Assembly (NCBI RefSeq): GCF_040930455.2
Contig: NZ_CP170494.1
Length of the DNA: 64,000 nucleotides
Strand: one strand, 5' to 3'
Origin: Neopusillimonas maritima
GTDB taxonomy: Bacteria; Pseudomonadota; Gammaproteobacteria; Burkholderiales; Burkholderiaceae_B
The notes under the pieces are model-generated. The model was given only the letters and a program-made list of their open reading frames with translations. It made no database searches and was not told the DNA's origin. The translations under genes were made by a program, and so were the position numbers. Positions 51,695 through 61,456 of the stretch are shown piece after piece; the first letter of the stretch is position 1; each line of letters opens with the position of its first letter.

Positions 51695-52825
51695 ATGAAA
51701 AACATCTCCTCCAGCCCTGCTGTTAAACACCTTCCTCTTCACGACCTGCATGTTGCCGCAGGCGCACGCATGGTGGCATTCGCCGGATGGCACATGCCGG
51801 TGCAGTACCCGGCGGGTATCAAACAAGAGCACCTGCACTGCCGCACCCAGGCCGCTTTATTTGATGTGTCTCACATGGGTCAACTGCGATTACATGGCCG
51901 GCATGCCGACCGTGCCCTGGAACACCTTACCCCAGCCGACATCGTTGACCTTCCGTTAAACCAGCAACGTTACGCGCTGCTCACCAGCTCTGAGGGCGGC
52001 ATTCTGGATGACTGCATGGTCAGCCGTTATGTCGATTATCTTTACATGGTGGTGAATGCCGCACGTCGTGAACACGACATTGGGCACTTAAAAGCCAACC
52101 TGGGTGAGGATATCGCCGTTGACGAAATTCATGACCGGGTTCTATTGGCGCTTCAAGGGCCGCAGGCCGCCACCGTATTGGCCCGACTCCAACCCGAAAT
52201 ACAGCAAATGACTTTCATGGCCTCGCGTGCACTGGAAATTAACGGTGTGCAATGCTATGTAAGCCGTTCAGGTTATACCGGTGAAGATGGCTTCGAAATT
52301 TCCATACCCATTGCAGCCGCCACTCAGTTCGCCGAACAACTATTGGCGCAAAAAGAAGTTGCGTGGGCCGGATTGGGCGCACGCGATGCTTTGCGATTAG
52401 AGGCCGGCTTATGCTTGTACGGCCATGATATCGACGCGCATACCACCCCTGTCGAAGCGGGTTTGAACTGGTCTGTTGGCAAAGCTCGTCGCATTGGCGC
52501 AGCGCGTGAAGGCGGCTTTCCGGGCCACAGGCGCATACTTCGCGAACTGGTTGACAAGAGTGAAACACGAAAGCGAGTTGGGCTTGTAGTACAAGGCCGC
52601 GTGCCCGTACGTGAAGGTGCCGCCTTATACGATGAAAGCGGTAACCCCGTCGGCCATGTCACGTCGGGCCTGTTCAGCCCCTCGCTGGAACGCCCTATTG
52701 CGATGGCTTATGTCCAAACCCCTGTAGCCAAGGCACAGACCTCTTTACTGGCAGAAGTACGCGGGAAAAAATTACCCGTTACGGTTGTTTCTTTACCCTT
52801 TGTTCCGCACCACTATTTCCGGTAG
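51695..52825 (+). CDS. gcvT: Aminomethyltransferase, glycine cleavage T protein
   Basis: GcvT transfers the methylene group from the H protein to tetrahydrofolate, releasing ammonia. The 376-residue product has AFAGWHMPVQYPAGIKQEHL, FDVSHMGQLRLHGRHADRAL, SRSGYTGEDGFEISIP and the folate-site GLGARDALRLEAGLCLYGHD. Complete and of normal length. Unlike the usual gcvT-H-P order in one operon, it lies behind the XRE-cupin regulator on the opposite strand from gcvH-gcvP. Confidence 0.96.
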   Translation: MKNISSSPAVKHLPLHDLHVAAGARMVAFAGWHMPVQYPAGIKQEHLHCRTQAALFDVSHMGQLRLHGRHADRALEHLTPADIVDLPLNQQRYALLTSSEGGILDDCMVSRYVDYLYMVVNAARREHDIGHLKANLGEDIAVDEIHDRVLLALQGPQAATVLARLQPEIQQMTFMASRALEINGVQCYVSRSGYTGEDGFEISIPIAAATQFAEQLLAQKEVAWAGLGARDALRLEAGLCLYGHDIDAHTTPVEAGLNWSVGKARRIGAAREGGFPGHRRILRELVDKSETRKRVGLVVQGRVPVREGAALYDESGNPVGHVTSGLFSPSLERPIAMAYVQTPVAKAQTSLLAEVRGKKLPVTVVSLPFVPHHYFR

Positions 52826-52880
52826 AACGCTAAAAGAACAACGCTTGCTGTTTTTCGATGTGGGAACCACATATTTGCCA

Positions 52881-54825
52881 CTACGCGGCGCCTGAACGCA
52901 CCATGTCCCGGCGAATCGCCTCAGCCGCATCGATGAGTTGTTGCAAAGCCATAGAAGGCACAACACTGTCTGACACCCAATGCGGTTCGCTCATCGAATA
53001 CGACTTGTTATTTGAAACAACGGGTACATCTTGCGACTCAAGCAATTTTTTCGCCTCCAACAAAGCACGTTTGATTTCGTTCGCCGCAGCCGGCCTTGAC
53101 TCGACCGTTGATACAACATGCATTACCTGCATGGCCAAGACATGATTCTGAATCATTAAATGATTGAACGTGACTGCCTGTTGTTGATGACGCATAGGTT
53201 CATTCATCATGCGATAAAACGATGCTGAAAAGCGGCTTAAGGCAACGTATACGGCCTGCTCTGCCGCACCCCAGCTTTTGCGCGCCTGATCTGTCGCATT
53301 CTGCGGCGCCCCGATTAAAGCAATTGCGGCTTTCAGCAATCGAATGTTTGCCGCTTTCAGTTCATTTGCAAGCCCGGGCAAAAATCGCACTTCCCAGGTC
53401 GGCAAAATATAGCTGCATAAAAGTGCCACTGCGCACCCGAGCAACGTATCTACAAATCGCGCGCCCACAACAACATCGCCACTTGGACTCAGAAGATGAA
53501 ACGCCGTGAGCACCAACACCGTATTGCACAACGCCGACACGAGATAGTTAACCTGGATAAACGCATAACCCAAAACCCCAAACAAGAACAAAACAGCAAG
53601 ATACAACGCAGTATCATGAATTAAATGAAACAACACTACGGCAATGCCACAGCCAATCAGCGTTCCCCCCAGGCGCCAGCCATTTCGCTGGTGCGTAAGC
53701 GCAAAGCCGGGCTTCATCACCACAATAACGGTCAGTACCACCCAATATCCATGTGTACCTATTGCCTTAAGGGCGTCATCTTGAAACGTCTGAGCCATGG
53801 CATAAGACAAAAACATTGCCAACAGAACAGCCACTGTTACGCGCAGAGCATGACGAAAACTGGGCGCGCTTAGACGCAAACTGCCCAAATAAAGCCCTAA
53901 ATGCCAGCGCTCTGGCGCAATAAGCGGGCTCAAAAAAGCCGATGTCGGACGACCGGGCGCTACGGCATTCGAGAGTAAATCGCGATGGGATGTGTATTGG
54001 GCAAGTTCATTCAACATTGCCTGTGCGCGGCAAAAGCGCTAATAAACCTGCTGCAGTACCCATAAAGCATTCTTTTTTCCGGGCTGTATTGCCCGTTTGA
54101 ACTTTCTTGAAGCGCATGCTGAATCAGTTCCATTGAGGTCGGTGCAAGGGGTTCGGCATAGGTTGCGCGATTTCGGGCAATGTTTAGGGCAAGTCGCGCA
54201 ATTCGATCAGCCATCTTCATCAACGTATCGTGCATAGCATTCAACACGACAGGCTCATGCAGGTCGTTTCGTATAGAGGAGAAGTCAGTTCTGGTATCAA
54301 CGAAGTTGGTTAACAAGCGTTGCAACGCATTGGCTAAAATCGGTGGACAACGATCTTGATCAAGCGTCTGCACCGCATCCACGACAGCCGATTGCGCCCG
54401 GATCAACCCACGGTAGGCCACATCGAGATCTTGTCGGTTATCGTAGAGCGCAGCCCATATACCGCCAACATGGAAAACAAAAATGCCAGTATGGGAACGA
54501 CCAACCAGACTAGCAGGGAATGCGCTGACACCAGGCCGGTAATAAATGCGGAAACCACGCTCAAGCCCATCGCAAACAGCATGGCGCTTCGCGTTTGTGG
54601 CTGCCCACCAGCGGCTTGATCGACAATCGCAACACACAAGGCGCCAATCGACATCGTCAACCCAGCCGCGTATGAGTGCCCTGACGCCACAATAACGACG
54701 GCAGGCGTCAGGGCCCCAACGGCTTGACGCACCCCTGTCAGTAAATAATGGCTGTAGAGAAACCGCTGAATATCACGCCAGACAATCAAACCTGCACCAT
54801 CCTTTGTTAATGCCCTGTGTTGCAC
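52881..54825 (-). pseudogene. Decayed FUSC-family membrane exporter gene
   Basis: Three minus-strand pieces add up to one FUSC/YccS-like protein. The first (54825 to about 54430) has the N-terminal spans, for example QAVGALTPAVVIVASGHSYA, and leaves frame near FLFSMLAVYG. The second (from about 54450 to 54011) continues with the cytoplasmic helical linker (AYRGLIRAQSAVVDAVQTLD) and ends at a stop. The third, 52881-54017 in a new frame, is an intact 378-residue second half with FRHALRVTVAVLLAMFLSYA and GYWVVLTVIVVMKPG. Compared with intact family members the last spans of the first half also appear to be missing. Two frameshifts plus a deletion make loss of function likely, though the third piece has its own ATG and could be made. 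Confidence 0.65.
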
Positions 54826-54875
54826 TGACGGCGATGATAACTGATCATATTCAAGATGTTTGAGATCGCAGGCGC

Positions 54876-54917
54876 AAAAAAACCTGACCCCGGCAATGTG
54901 AGCCGGAACCAGGTTTT
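54876..54917 (-). terminator. Rho-independent terminator of the iorAB operon
   Basis: On the minus strand AAAACCTG and CAGGTTTT form a stem with an inner CCGG/CCGG pairing and are followed by a run of seven T. It lies about 25 bases after the iorB stop. The T-like run on the other side may let it work in both directions. Confidence 0.75.
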
Positions 54918-54941
54918 AACAATACGATCAAGCCGCGCTAT

Positions 54942-57113
54942 TTAAATTTCTTTGGGAAACGGCAATGTGCGCACTCTCTTGCCTGTCAGTTTCGCCACCG
55001 CATTAGCCACGGCCGGTGCAACCGGCGGCAAGCCTGCCTCTCCAATTCCCCCCGGAGCGTTGTCAGTTGGAATGACCTTGACATCAACCAATGGCGTTTG
55101 GTTCGCACGCAGCAAATTATATTGATGGAAATTGGTTTGCTGTGCCTGCCCACCTTTGTATACCAATTTTTCATCAAGCAAGGCCGACAAGCCAAACAAC
55201 GCGGACCCTTCAATTTGGCTGGCAATATTACGTGGCGAAACAGCATGCCCGCAATCAACCGCCGCCCAAATATGATGCACCACCGGCTTGCCCTCGTTCA
55301 TGGAGACCTCAACCACCATAGCGACGAAAGAAGTCCAGGTGTCAGAGAATGCCAGGCCCAATGCACGGCCCTCCGGGCGCGGCTTTTTCCACTCGGCCAT
55401 GGCAGCCACTTCCTCTAGTACTTTTTGGGCACGAGGCTGATCTTTTGTCAATGCAAGACGCAATGCCAGCGGATCCTGACTCGTTTGCCCGGCAACTTCA
55501 TCAATGAACGCCTCGATTGCAAATTTGGTGTATCCGGCCCCGACACCACGCCAAAATGACACATCCAACCCACGCTGCTCCAGACCATGCTCGAACAGTT
55601 GTCCGGGAATCGCGTAAATGGTGTCAGCCCCTTCCATCACTGGCGCATCTTTATTGCCTGATGCTTTATACGCCTTGGGATTGAAACGGGCGTAGATCCC
55701 TTCCGAAATCACACGTTGATGCCAGCCAACGATATTTCCTTTGTCATCAAGACCGGCCACAATATGCTGAGCAGTGAGCGGACGGGGACGAGAGCGCAGA
55801 AAATCGTCTTCGCGTGTCCATAGCACATGCACAGGAATACCGGGCATGGCTTTTGCCAGAAACACCGCATCAGCGGCATAGTCGGCTTCAACCCGACGCC
55901 CGTAACCACCCCCCAGGTAAGTAATATTCACCTGAATGTTTTCCGGCTTGAACCCCCCCACCGCTGCGGCCGTGCCGGTAACAATGCTGGCCGACTGGGA
56001 AGGCACCCAAAAGGTAATCTTGTCGCCGTTGACCATCGCCATGCAGTTCATCGGCTCCATGGTGCATTGGGCCACGTGCTGTGAGGTGAATGTGGCGGAC
56101 AAGGTACGAGCAGCACCTTTCAGCTCGGCCGCAACATCCCCCTCTTTATGCCAGACATCGCCGGCTTCACCGACTTTTTCAGCACGGGCAACAAACTCTT
56201 GCAACGCAACATCACTGTCGTAAGAACGGGTTTTTGATGTTTCCGACCAGGTAACCTGCAGAAGGTCGCGCGCTTTCTTTGCCGTGGCAAACGTATCGGC
56301 CACAACCGCAACCCCATACGGCAACGTCACAACCTTTTGCACCCCTTTCACTGCTTTGGCTTTAGTGTCGTCAACCTTTTCAGGTTTCTCGCCCTGCACA
56401 GGCGTGCGCATCACGGCGGCCCAGACCATACCCGGCACTTTGGCATCGATACCAAAATCGGCTTTCCCGCTGGATTTGGCCGGCACATCAACACGAGGTT
56501 GGTTTTTACCAATAATGCGGAACTCAGACATGGGCTTGAGCATGTTTTTGTCGACTGCCGGCACTTGCACTGAGTCGCCGGCTTGAGCGGCCGCCTCACC
56601 GTATGTCATTTGACGTTTGCTTGCTGCATGCCTCAACACGCTGTTTTCAGCCACAACCTCATTAGCGGGCACAGACCACGCCTTCGCCGCAACGTTAATT
56701 AATGCCAATTTGGCCTGTAAACCCGCCAGACGCATCACTTCGTAATAACCAACCACCGTGCGGGAGGAGCCTGTAACCAGGCCGCCGCCAAAGCGCGGAT
56801 TGCCAAAAAGCTTGGCATTACTGGGCGATTTTTCGATGCTGACGGTCGACCAATCCAGTTCCATATCCTCTGCCAAAATGGCGGGAATCGATGTCATGGT
56901 GCCCTGCCCCATTTCAGAAGCGGGCGAGTAGATGAGTGTTTTGTTGTCTGGTGAGATAACAACCCATGCAACCGGGCTGAAAGTGTCGCCGTTTGTAGAA
57001 TCTTGCGCGGCCTGAACGACATTGAGCAAACCGTGACTGCCTAGCATGACACCCACCATTGTGGCGCCACTGCCCACCAGGAAAGACCGACGAGAAACAG
57101 ATTTCAATTCCAT
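54942..57113 (-). CDS. Molybdopterin-binding subunit of an IorB-type hydroxylase
   Basis: A 723-residue large subunit of the xanthine dehydrogenase family. It begins with a twin-arginine signal (SRRSFLVGSGATMVG), so it is exported folded. Molybdopterin-site segments include SEMGQGTMTSIPAILAEDM and FWRGVGAGYTKFAIEAFIDE, and the catalytic glutamate lies in GGIGEAGLPPVAPAVANAV. It pairs with the upstream [2Fe-2S] subunit; no FAD subunit is present, so electrons probably pass to a cytochrome or quinone, as in isoquinoline 1-oxidoreductase and related aldehyde dehydrogenases. Substrate unknown. Confidence 0.87.
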   Translation of the reverse strand: MELKSVSRRSFLVGSGATMVGVMLGSHGLLNVVQAAQDSTNGDTFSPVAWVVISPDNKTLIYSPASEMGQGTMTSIPAILAEDMELDWSTVSIEKSPSNAKLFGNPRFGGGLVTGSSRTVVGYYEVMRLAGLQAKLALINVAAKAWSVPANEVVAENSVLRHAASKRQMTYGEAAAQAGDSVQVPAVDKNMLKPMSEFRIIGKNQPRVDVPAKSSGKADFGIDAKVPGMVWAAVMRTPVQGEKPEKVDDTKAKAVKGVQKVVTLPYGVAVVADTFATAKKARDLLQVTWSETSKTRSYDSDVALQEFVARAEKVGEAGDVWHKEGDVAAELKGAARTLSATFTSQHVAQCTMEPMNCMAMVNGDKITFWVPSQSASIVTGTAAAVGGFKPENIQVNITYLGGGYGRRVEADYAADAVFLAKAMPGIPVHVLWTREDDFLRSRPRPLTAQHIVAGLDDKGNIVGWHQRVISEGIYARFNPKAYKASGNKDAPVMEGADTIYAIPGQLFEHGLEQRGLDVSFWRGVGAGYTKFAIEAFIDEVAGQTSQDPLALRLALTKDQPRAQKVLEEVAAMAEWKKPRPEGRALGLAFSDTWTSFVAMVVEVSMNEGKPVVHHIWAAVDCGHAVSPRNIASQIEGSALFGLSALLDEKLVYKGGQAQQTNFHQYNLLRANQTPLVDVKVIPTDNAPGGIGEAGLPPVAPAVANAVAKLTGKRVRTLPFPKEI

Positions 57114-57122
57114 GGTGCCCCC

Positions 57123-57584
57123 TTATGACAACGCTTTTTGCGCGTTAACAACGGCCGACGCGATTTGGTTATAGGTGCCACAACGGCAGAGGTTACCCGA
57201 CATACCATCGAGCACCTCCTCACGTGTTAGTGGGCCTTTTGCATTTTTAATAACGCCGGCGGCCGACATAATTTGCCCTGACTGGCAATAACCGCATTGC
57301 GCCACCTGTGCCTCTACCCATGCCTGCTCAATAGCCTTGCCCTGTTCCGTTTCCATAAAGCCCTCTATCGTCGTAACGACCTTGTCTTTAACTGCTGAAA
57401 CCGGCATGACACAAGACCGCATAGGCTGACCATCGATATGCACGGTACAGGCGCCGCATTGGGCCATGCCGCAACCAAATTTCGTGCCGGTCAGGTCGAA
57501 CTGCTCGCGCAGGACCCACAACAAAGGGGTATCGTCGGCGACGTCGGCTGAAACCGACTTGCCATTCAAACTGAAGTTCACCAT
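57123..57584 (-). CDS. [2Fe-2S] subunit of an IorA-type hydroxylase
   Basis: A 153-residue iron-sulphur protein from ATG 57584 (MVNFSLNGKSVSADVADDTP); the open frame extends 20 codons upstream without conservation. The plant-ferredoxin-type cluster is KFGCGMAQCGACTVHIDG plus the later cysteine, and the second cluster is QCGYCQSGQIM and NLCRCGTYNQI. It transfers electrons from the molybdenum subunit encoded nine bases downstream. It has no signal peptide and should be exported with its Tat-bearing partner. Confidence 0.9.
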   Translation of the reverse strand: MVNFSLNGKSVSADVADDTPLLWVLREQFDLTGTKFGCGMAQCGACTVHIDGQPMRSCVMPVSAVKDKVVTTIEGFMETEQGKAIEQAWVEAQVAQCGYCQSGQIMSAAGVIKNAKGPLTREEVLDGMSGNLCRCGTYNQIASAVVNAQKALS

Positions 57585-57802
57585 GAGTGTTTTCTCCGTT
57601 GCTTTATGTTTATTTTTTTTGTGTGTGTGTTGATATTGATGCAACCCGTATCACTGTAAAACCGATGATTGTAAAAATCACAAATATACGGAATCCTGAC
57701 ATTACCGATTTACTCAACTTTTCGCAAGAGGGATTCATCCGGATGAACCGATAATCACGTAAACTGTTTCGCGTGTCGCAAACTACTGGTACAAGGACAT
57801 AC

Positions 57803-59524
57803 ATGATGGCCATCACCATTGCAGACTATCTTGCCCAAACACTCACCAATGCAGGAGTTAGCCGGATATGGGGGGTGACAGGCGACAGCCTGAATGGCTT
57901 TTCCGACAGCATGCGCAAACTGGGCACGCTGCAATGGATGCACACCCGACACGAAGAGGTAGCCGCGTTCGCAGCCGGTGCTGAAGCTGCGGAAACAGGG
58001 CAACTGGCGGTATGCGCCGGCAGTTGCGGGCCAGGCAACCTGCACTTGATCAACGGCCTATACGATTGCCATCGGAATCGCGTTCCCGTTCTTGCCATTG
58101 CAGCTCATATTCCCTCAACGGAAATCGGCTTGGGGTATTTCCAGGAAACCCACCCTCAAGAACTGTTCAAGGAATGCAGCCATTATGTCGAGCTGGTGAA
58201 TGACCCGGCGCAATTCCCCCGCATACTTGAACGCGCCATGCAAGCGGCCATACGCCGACGCGGCGTTGCCGTCATCGTACTGCCTGGTGACGTCGCGCTT
58301 AAACCCGCACCCGACCAAGCCAAACCGGTAAGCGCGGCCAGGTCGGCCACCTTAGTGCCCGCTGCAGGTGATATCACCCAGCTTGCTCAACTGCTTAACG
58401 ATTCCGAGGCCGTCACACTGCTGTGCGGCAGTGGATGCGAAGGCGCGCACGACGAAGTTGTGGCACTGGCGAAGGCCCTTGGCGCACCCGTCGTACATGC
58501 ACTGCGAGGCAAACAATTCATTGAGTACGACAACCCCAACAGTGTCGGCATGACGGGGCTCATTGGCATTAGTTCTGGTTATCACGCCATGGAGCAATGC
58601 GATACGCTGGTCATGCTGGGTACCGACTTTCCTTACCGACACTTTTATCCTTCGCGGGCACGCGTTGCGCAAATCGACATCAACCCGGAGGCTCTGGGCA
58701 AGCGTGTTCCGATAGAGCTCGGTATCAATGCCGATGTTCGCGCCTCTTTAACAGCGCTACTGCCAAGCATTAAACAAAAAGAAAACCGTGCATTTCTGAA
58801 TAAAGCACTCAAGCATTATCAAGCGGCCCAAAAAGAACTGAACGACTACGCCCGGCCGGCCGCCGATAACGCCGCCATTCATCCTCAGTACCTGACTCAC
58901 CTGATCAGTGAACGCGCGACCGACGATGCCGTGTTCACGGTCGATGTCGGCACCCCTACCCTATGGGCCGCACGCTATCTGAAAATGAATGGCCGCCGAC
59001 GGCTGCACGGCTCTTTCAACCACGGATCAATGGCCAATGCCCTGCCCCAGGCACTCGGTGCGCAAGCCGCCAATCCGGGGAAACAGATTATTTCCCTTTC
59101 GGGTGACGGCGGTTTGTCGATGCTGCTGGGCGACTTGCTTTCTGCACGACAGCTGAATCTGCCGGTAAAAATTGTCGTTTTCAACAACAGCTCACTGGGT
59201 TTTGTTGCAATGGAAATGAAAGCGGCCGGCTATGTTGATACAGGTACCGACTTCATAGACACTAATTATGCCGATATTGCCAAAGCGGCCGGCCTTGACG
59301 CAATACGTGTTACCGAATCCTCGGCCTTACCCGACACAATTGACCGTTTTCTGGCATTACCCGGACCGGCACTTCTGGATGTGGTCATCGATAAGCGGGA
59401 GCTGGCGATGCCACCCAAAATTACGCTGGAACAGGCTAAAGGCTTCAGTTTGTATATGTTGCGTGCTGTGTTAAGCGGAAAAGGCAACGAAGTGGTGGAA
59501 ATTGCCAAAACCAACCTGCGCTAG
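57803..59524 (+). CDS. poxB: Pyruvate dehydrogenase (quinone)/pyruvate oxidase, PoxB-like
   Basis: About 573 residues from ATG 57803 (MMAITIADYLAQTL); an in-frame GTG at 57773 is less likely, and ATG 57806 is equally possible. Thiamine-diphosphate enzyme with the PoxB segments IWGVTGDSLNGFSDSMRKL, WMHTRHEEVAAFAAGAEA (catalytic glutamate) and the cofactor motif ISLSGDGGLSMLLGDLLSAR. The C-terminus (FSLYMLRAVLSG) matches the helix by which E. coli PoxB binds the membrane. It decarboxylates pyruvate to acetate and reduces ubiquinone. Divergent from the iorAB operon across about 220 bases. Confidence 0.92.
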   Translation: MMAITIADYLAQTLTNAGVSRIWGVTGDSLNGFSDSMRKLGTLQWMHTRHEEVAAFAAGAEAAETGQLAVCAGSCGPGNLHLINGLYDCHRNRVPVLAIAAHIPSTEIGLGYFQETHPQELFKECSHYVELVNDPAQFPRILERAMQAAIRRRGVAVIVLPGDVALKPAPDQAKPVSAARSATLVPAAGDITQLAQLLNDSEAVTLLCGSGCEGAHDEVVALAKALGAPVVHALRGKQFIEYDNPNSVGMTGLIGISSGYHAMEQCDTLVMLGTDFPYRHFYPSRARVAQIDINPEALGKRVPIELGINADVRASLTALLPSIKQKENRAFLNKALKHYQAAQKELNDYARPAADNAAIHPQYLTHLISERATDDAVFTVDVGTPTLWAARYLKMNGRRRLHGSFNHGSMANALPQALGAQAANPGKQIISLSGDGGLSMLLGDLLSARQLNLPVKIVVFNNSSLGFVAMEMKAAGYVDTGTDFIDTNYADIAKAAGLDAIRVTESSALPDTIDRFLALPGPALLDVVIDKRELAMPPKITLEQAKGFSLYMLRAVLSGKGNEVVEIAKTNLR

Positions 59525-59559
59525 GCCGGCTTGAGCCGGCCGGGGAAAAGCCAACTTGG

Positions 59560-60315
59560 TTAAACCGACTTTACAACCAGCATTAAAGCCAGAATCACCA
59601 GAAACCCAATAAGGACGCGACGAAAGGCGATTTCGCTTAAAAACCGGCGAATCGCTTTTCCGAACCGCAACCCAACAAACATTGGCAGCAATGCCAGCGC
59701 AGACAAAGCCACCTCGTTGAATCCAAAACGCCCGTACCATAGCATGGCAATATACGTGGGCAAGGAGCCGAGTAAGTAAATAATACTAATCGACGCAATA
59801 AACTCCTCGCGTTTAAGGCGAAGTGCCATCAAGTAAGTAATAATAATCGGCCCGGTAAGCGTCGACACGCCCCCCATAACACCGGCAATCGCCCCAACCA
59901 CCGGCCCCATCCAGCGCTCCTGCTCCGGCCTGATTTCGCGTGGACGCACGAACATTAAACCCACTGCACTGAGTACCGCAACGGCAACAACCACATTGAA
60001 AAACGCAACGGAAAACCCGGCGGTGAGTTTTACGGTGGCGACCGTGAACAACAACTGTACCCCGATGACACTACCGAAACGTCGCAGGCTATAACGCCAG
60101 TTACCGCCCTCTATCGCCTGCCAGAAATTCGACAATAGAACCGGCATGACCAACAAACCCATGGCCTGGGTACCCGGAACAACAAGAGACAACATAGGCA
60201 GTACAACCGTTGGCAAGCCCACACCCATTGTTCCTTTTACAATGCCGCCAACAACGAAAATCGCCCCAACGCCTATCCATACAAGCCATGACCAGTCCAG
60301 CTCGGTTAGCAGCAC
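59560..60315 (-). CDS. TauE/SafE-family permease (probable sulfite or organic-acid exporter)
   Basis: A 251-residue membrane protein with about eight spans. The family repeats are visible as GAIFVVGGIVKGTMGVGLPT and GAIAGVMGGVSTLTGPIIIT. GTG start at 60313-60315 with AGGAGAG ahead of it. Members export sulfite, sulfoacetate or similar anions; the substrate here is not evident. It lies 35 bases from the convergent poxB stop. Confidence 0.88.
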   Translation of the reverse strand: MLLTELDWSWLVWIGVGAIFVVGGIVKGTMGVGLPTVVLPMLSLVVPGTQAMGLLVMPVLLSNFWQAIEGGNWRYSLRRFGSVIGVQLLFTVATVKLTAGFSVAFFNVVVAVAVLSAVGLMFVRPREIRPEQERWMGPVVGAIAGVMGGVSTLTGPIIITYLMALRLKREEFIASISIIYLLGSLPTYIAMLWYGRFGFNEVALSALALLPMFVGLRFGKAIRRFLSEIAFRRVLIGFLVILALMLVVKSV

Positions 60316-60382
60316 TTTCTCTCCTGTTGCAAAAACGATTGTTAAAAATCAGCGCCCATAAGTATAGAGCTAGCGATTCCAC

Positions 60383-60868
60383 CTACTTCAAAATACGCGC
60401 TATTTCCTGAATCGCTTCGTCAACTGAATGACTAAACCCGGCCCATTGACACGCCATCATTAAATTACGCGGTAAACCAAAATCCTCCACCAGCAAACCA
60501 TCTGGGTCAAGGCCGTTCTGGTTCGTCTCAACTTGATTCTTTAACGACCCGTGATCGGGAAAATAGGCCCACACCGGCTTGCCAAGCGCAATGGCCGCCC
60601 CCACTTCAAAAGCCGTACCGGAATCAGGCTCTTTGCCGCGAAACCACTGCAAGTTGGCCACTACACCATCGGCCTCGCGAATCATTTGCATATTAGCCAA
60701 CGCGATTGCCCTGGCAGTGTCAAACGATGAACCGGCATTTGAAATTTCATTATCCAACGGATATAACCCTTCCAACCCTGCCTGACGACAACGTTCCTTT
60801 AAATACCGCCCCCATTCAACGCTGTCGACACGGAACACATCAGGCCCCGCCAGATAAACTTTTTTCAT
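60383..60868 (-). CDS. Nucleoside 2-deoxyribosyltransferase
   Basis: A 161-residue protein with MKKVYLAGPDVF at the start (nucleoside-binding), DGVVANLQWFRGKEPDSGTA and the catalytic glutamate in GTAFEVGAAIALGKPVWAYF. It exchanges bases between deoxynucleosides for salvage. It diverges from the peroxiredoxin gene across 63 bases. Length and motifs are those of the family. Confidence 0.9.
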   Translation of the reverse strand: MKKVYLAGPDVFRVDSVEWGRYLKERCRQAGLEGLYPLDNEISNAGSSFDTARAIALANMQMIREADGVVANLQWFRGKEPDSGTAFEVGAAIALGKPVWAYFPDHGSLKNQVETNQNGLDPDGLLVEDFGLPRNLMMACQWAGFSHSVDEAIQEIARILK

Positions 60869-60931
60869 AAAACGAAACTCAACAACTTAATTTAATGCGG
60901 GCTATTATCTCAGTTAGACAAGGAGCCCACC

Positions 60932-61456
60932 ATGACTAAATTCCTCAAGCCTCTTATATTTTTTACCTGCCTGTCGCTGTTTGCCTCGCCGACCTGGGCG
61001 CTTAAGGTGGGTGACATGGCACCCAACTTTTCATTACCCGCCTCCGACGGCAACACCTATTCGTTATCCGACTTTCGCGGCAAGCAAGCAGTTGTACTGG
61101 CCTGGTTCCCAAAAGCGTACACATACGGCTGCACTATTGAGTGCAAATCATTAGCCGAAAACGGTGACAAGATTCGCCAGTTTGATGTCACCTATTTCAT
61201 GGCCAGTGTCGACCCGCTGCTCGACAACAAAGGCTTTGCCGAAGAAACAGGTGCCGATTTCCCTTTATTAAGCGATGAAGAGAAAACCGTTGCCAAAGCG
61301 TACGGCGTGCTAAGCGCATCGGGCGTGGCCAAACGGCATACGTTTTATATTGGTAAAGACGGGCGTATTCTGAAAATTGATACGAATGTACGGCCTGAAA
61401 CCTCTGCTGAAGATATGGTTGAAAATTTGCAGAAACTAGGAGTGACAAAGCAATGA
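60932..61456 (+). CDS. Exported BCP-type peroxiredoxin
   Basis: A 174-residue peroxiredoxin with a signal peptide (FLKPLIFFTCLSLFASPTWA), so it should act in the periplasm. After KVGDMAPNFSLPASDGNTYS come the peroxidatic and resolving cysteines in YTYGCTIECKSLAENGDKIR. The usual T-P before the first Cys is replaced by T-Y (TYGC). The catalytic arginine expected near the C-terminal part is in AKRHTFYIGKDGRI. Good Shine-Dalgarno (AAGGAG). Its stop overlaps the panE start (ATGA), so the two are expressed together. Confidence 0.88.
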   Translation: MTKFLKPLIFFTCLSLFASPTWALKVGDMAPNFSLPASDGNTYSLSDFRGKQAVVLAWFPKAYTYGCTIECKSLAENGDKIRQFDVTYFMASVDPLLDNKGFAEETGADFPLLSDEEKTVAKAYGVLSASGVAKRHTFYIGKDGRILKIDTNVRPETSAEDMVENLQKLGVTKQ

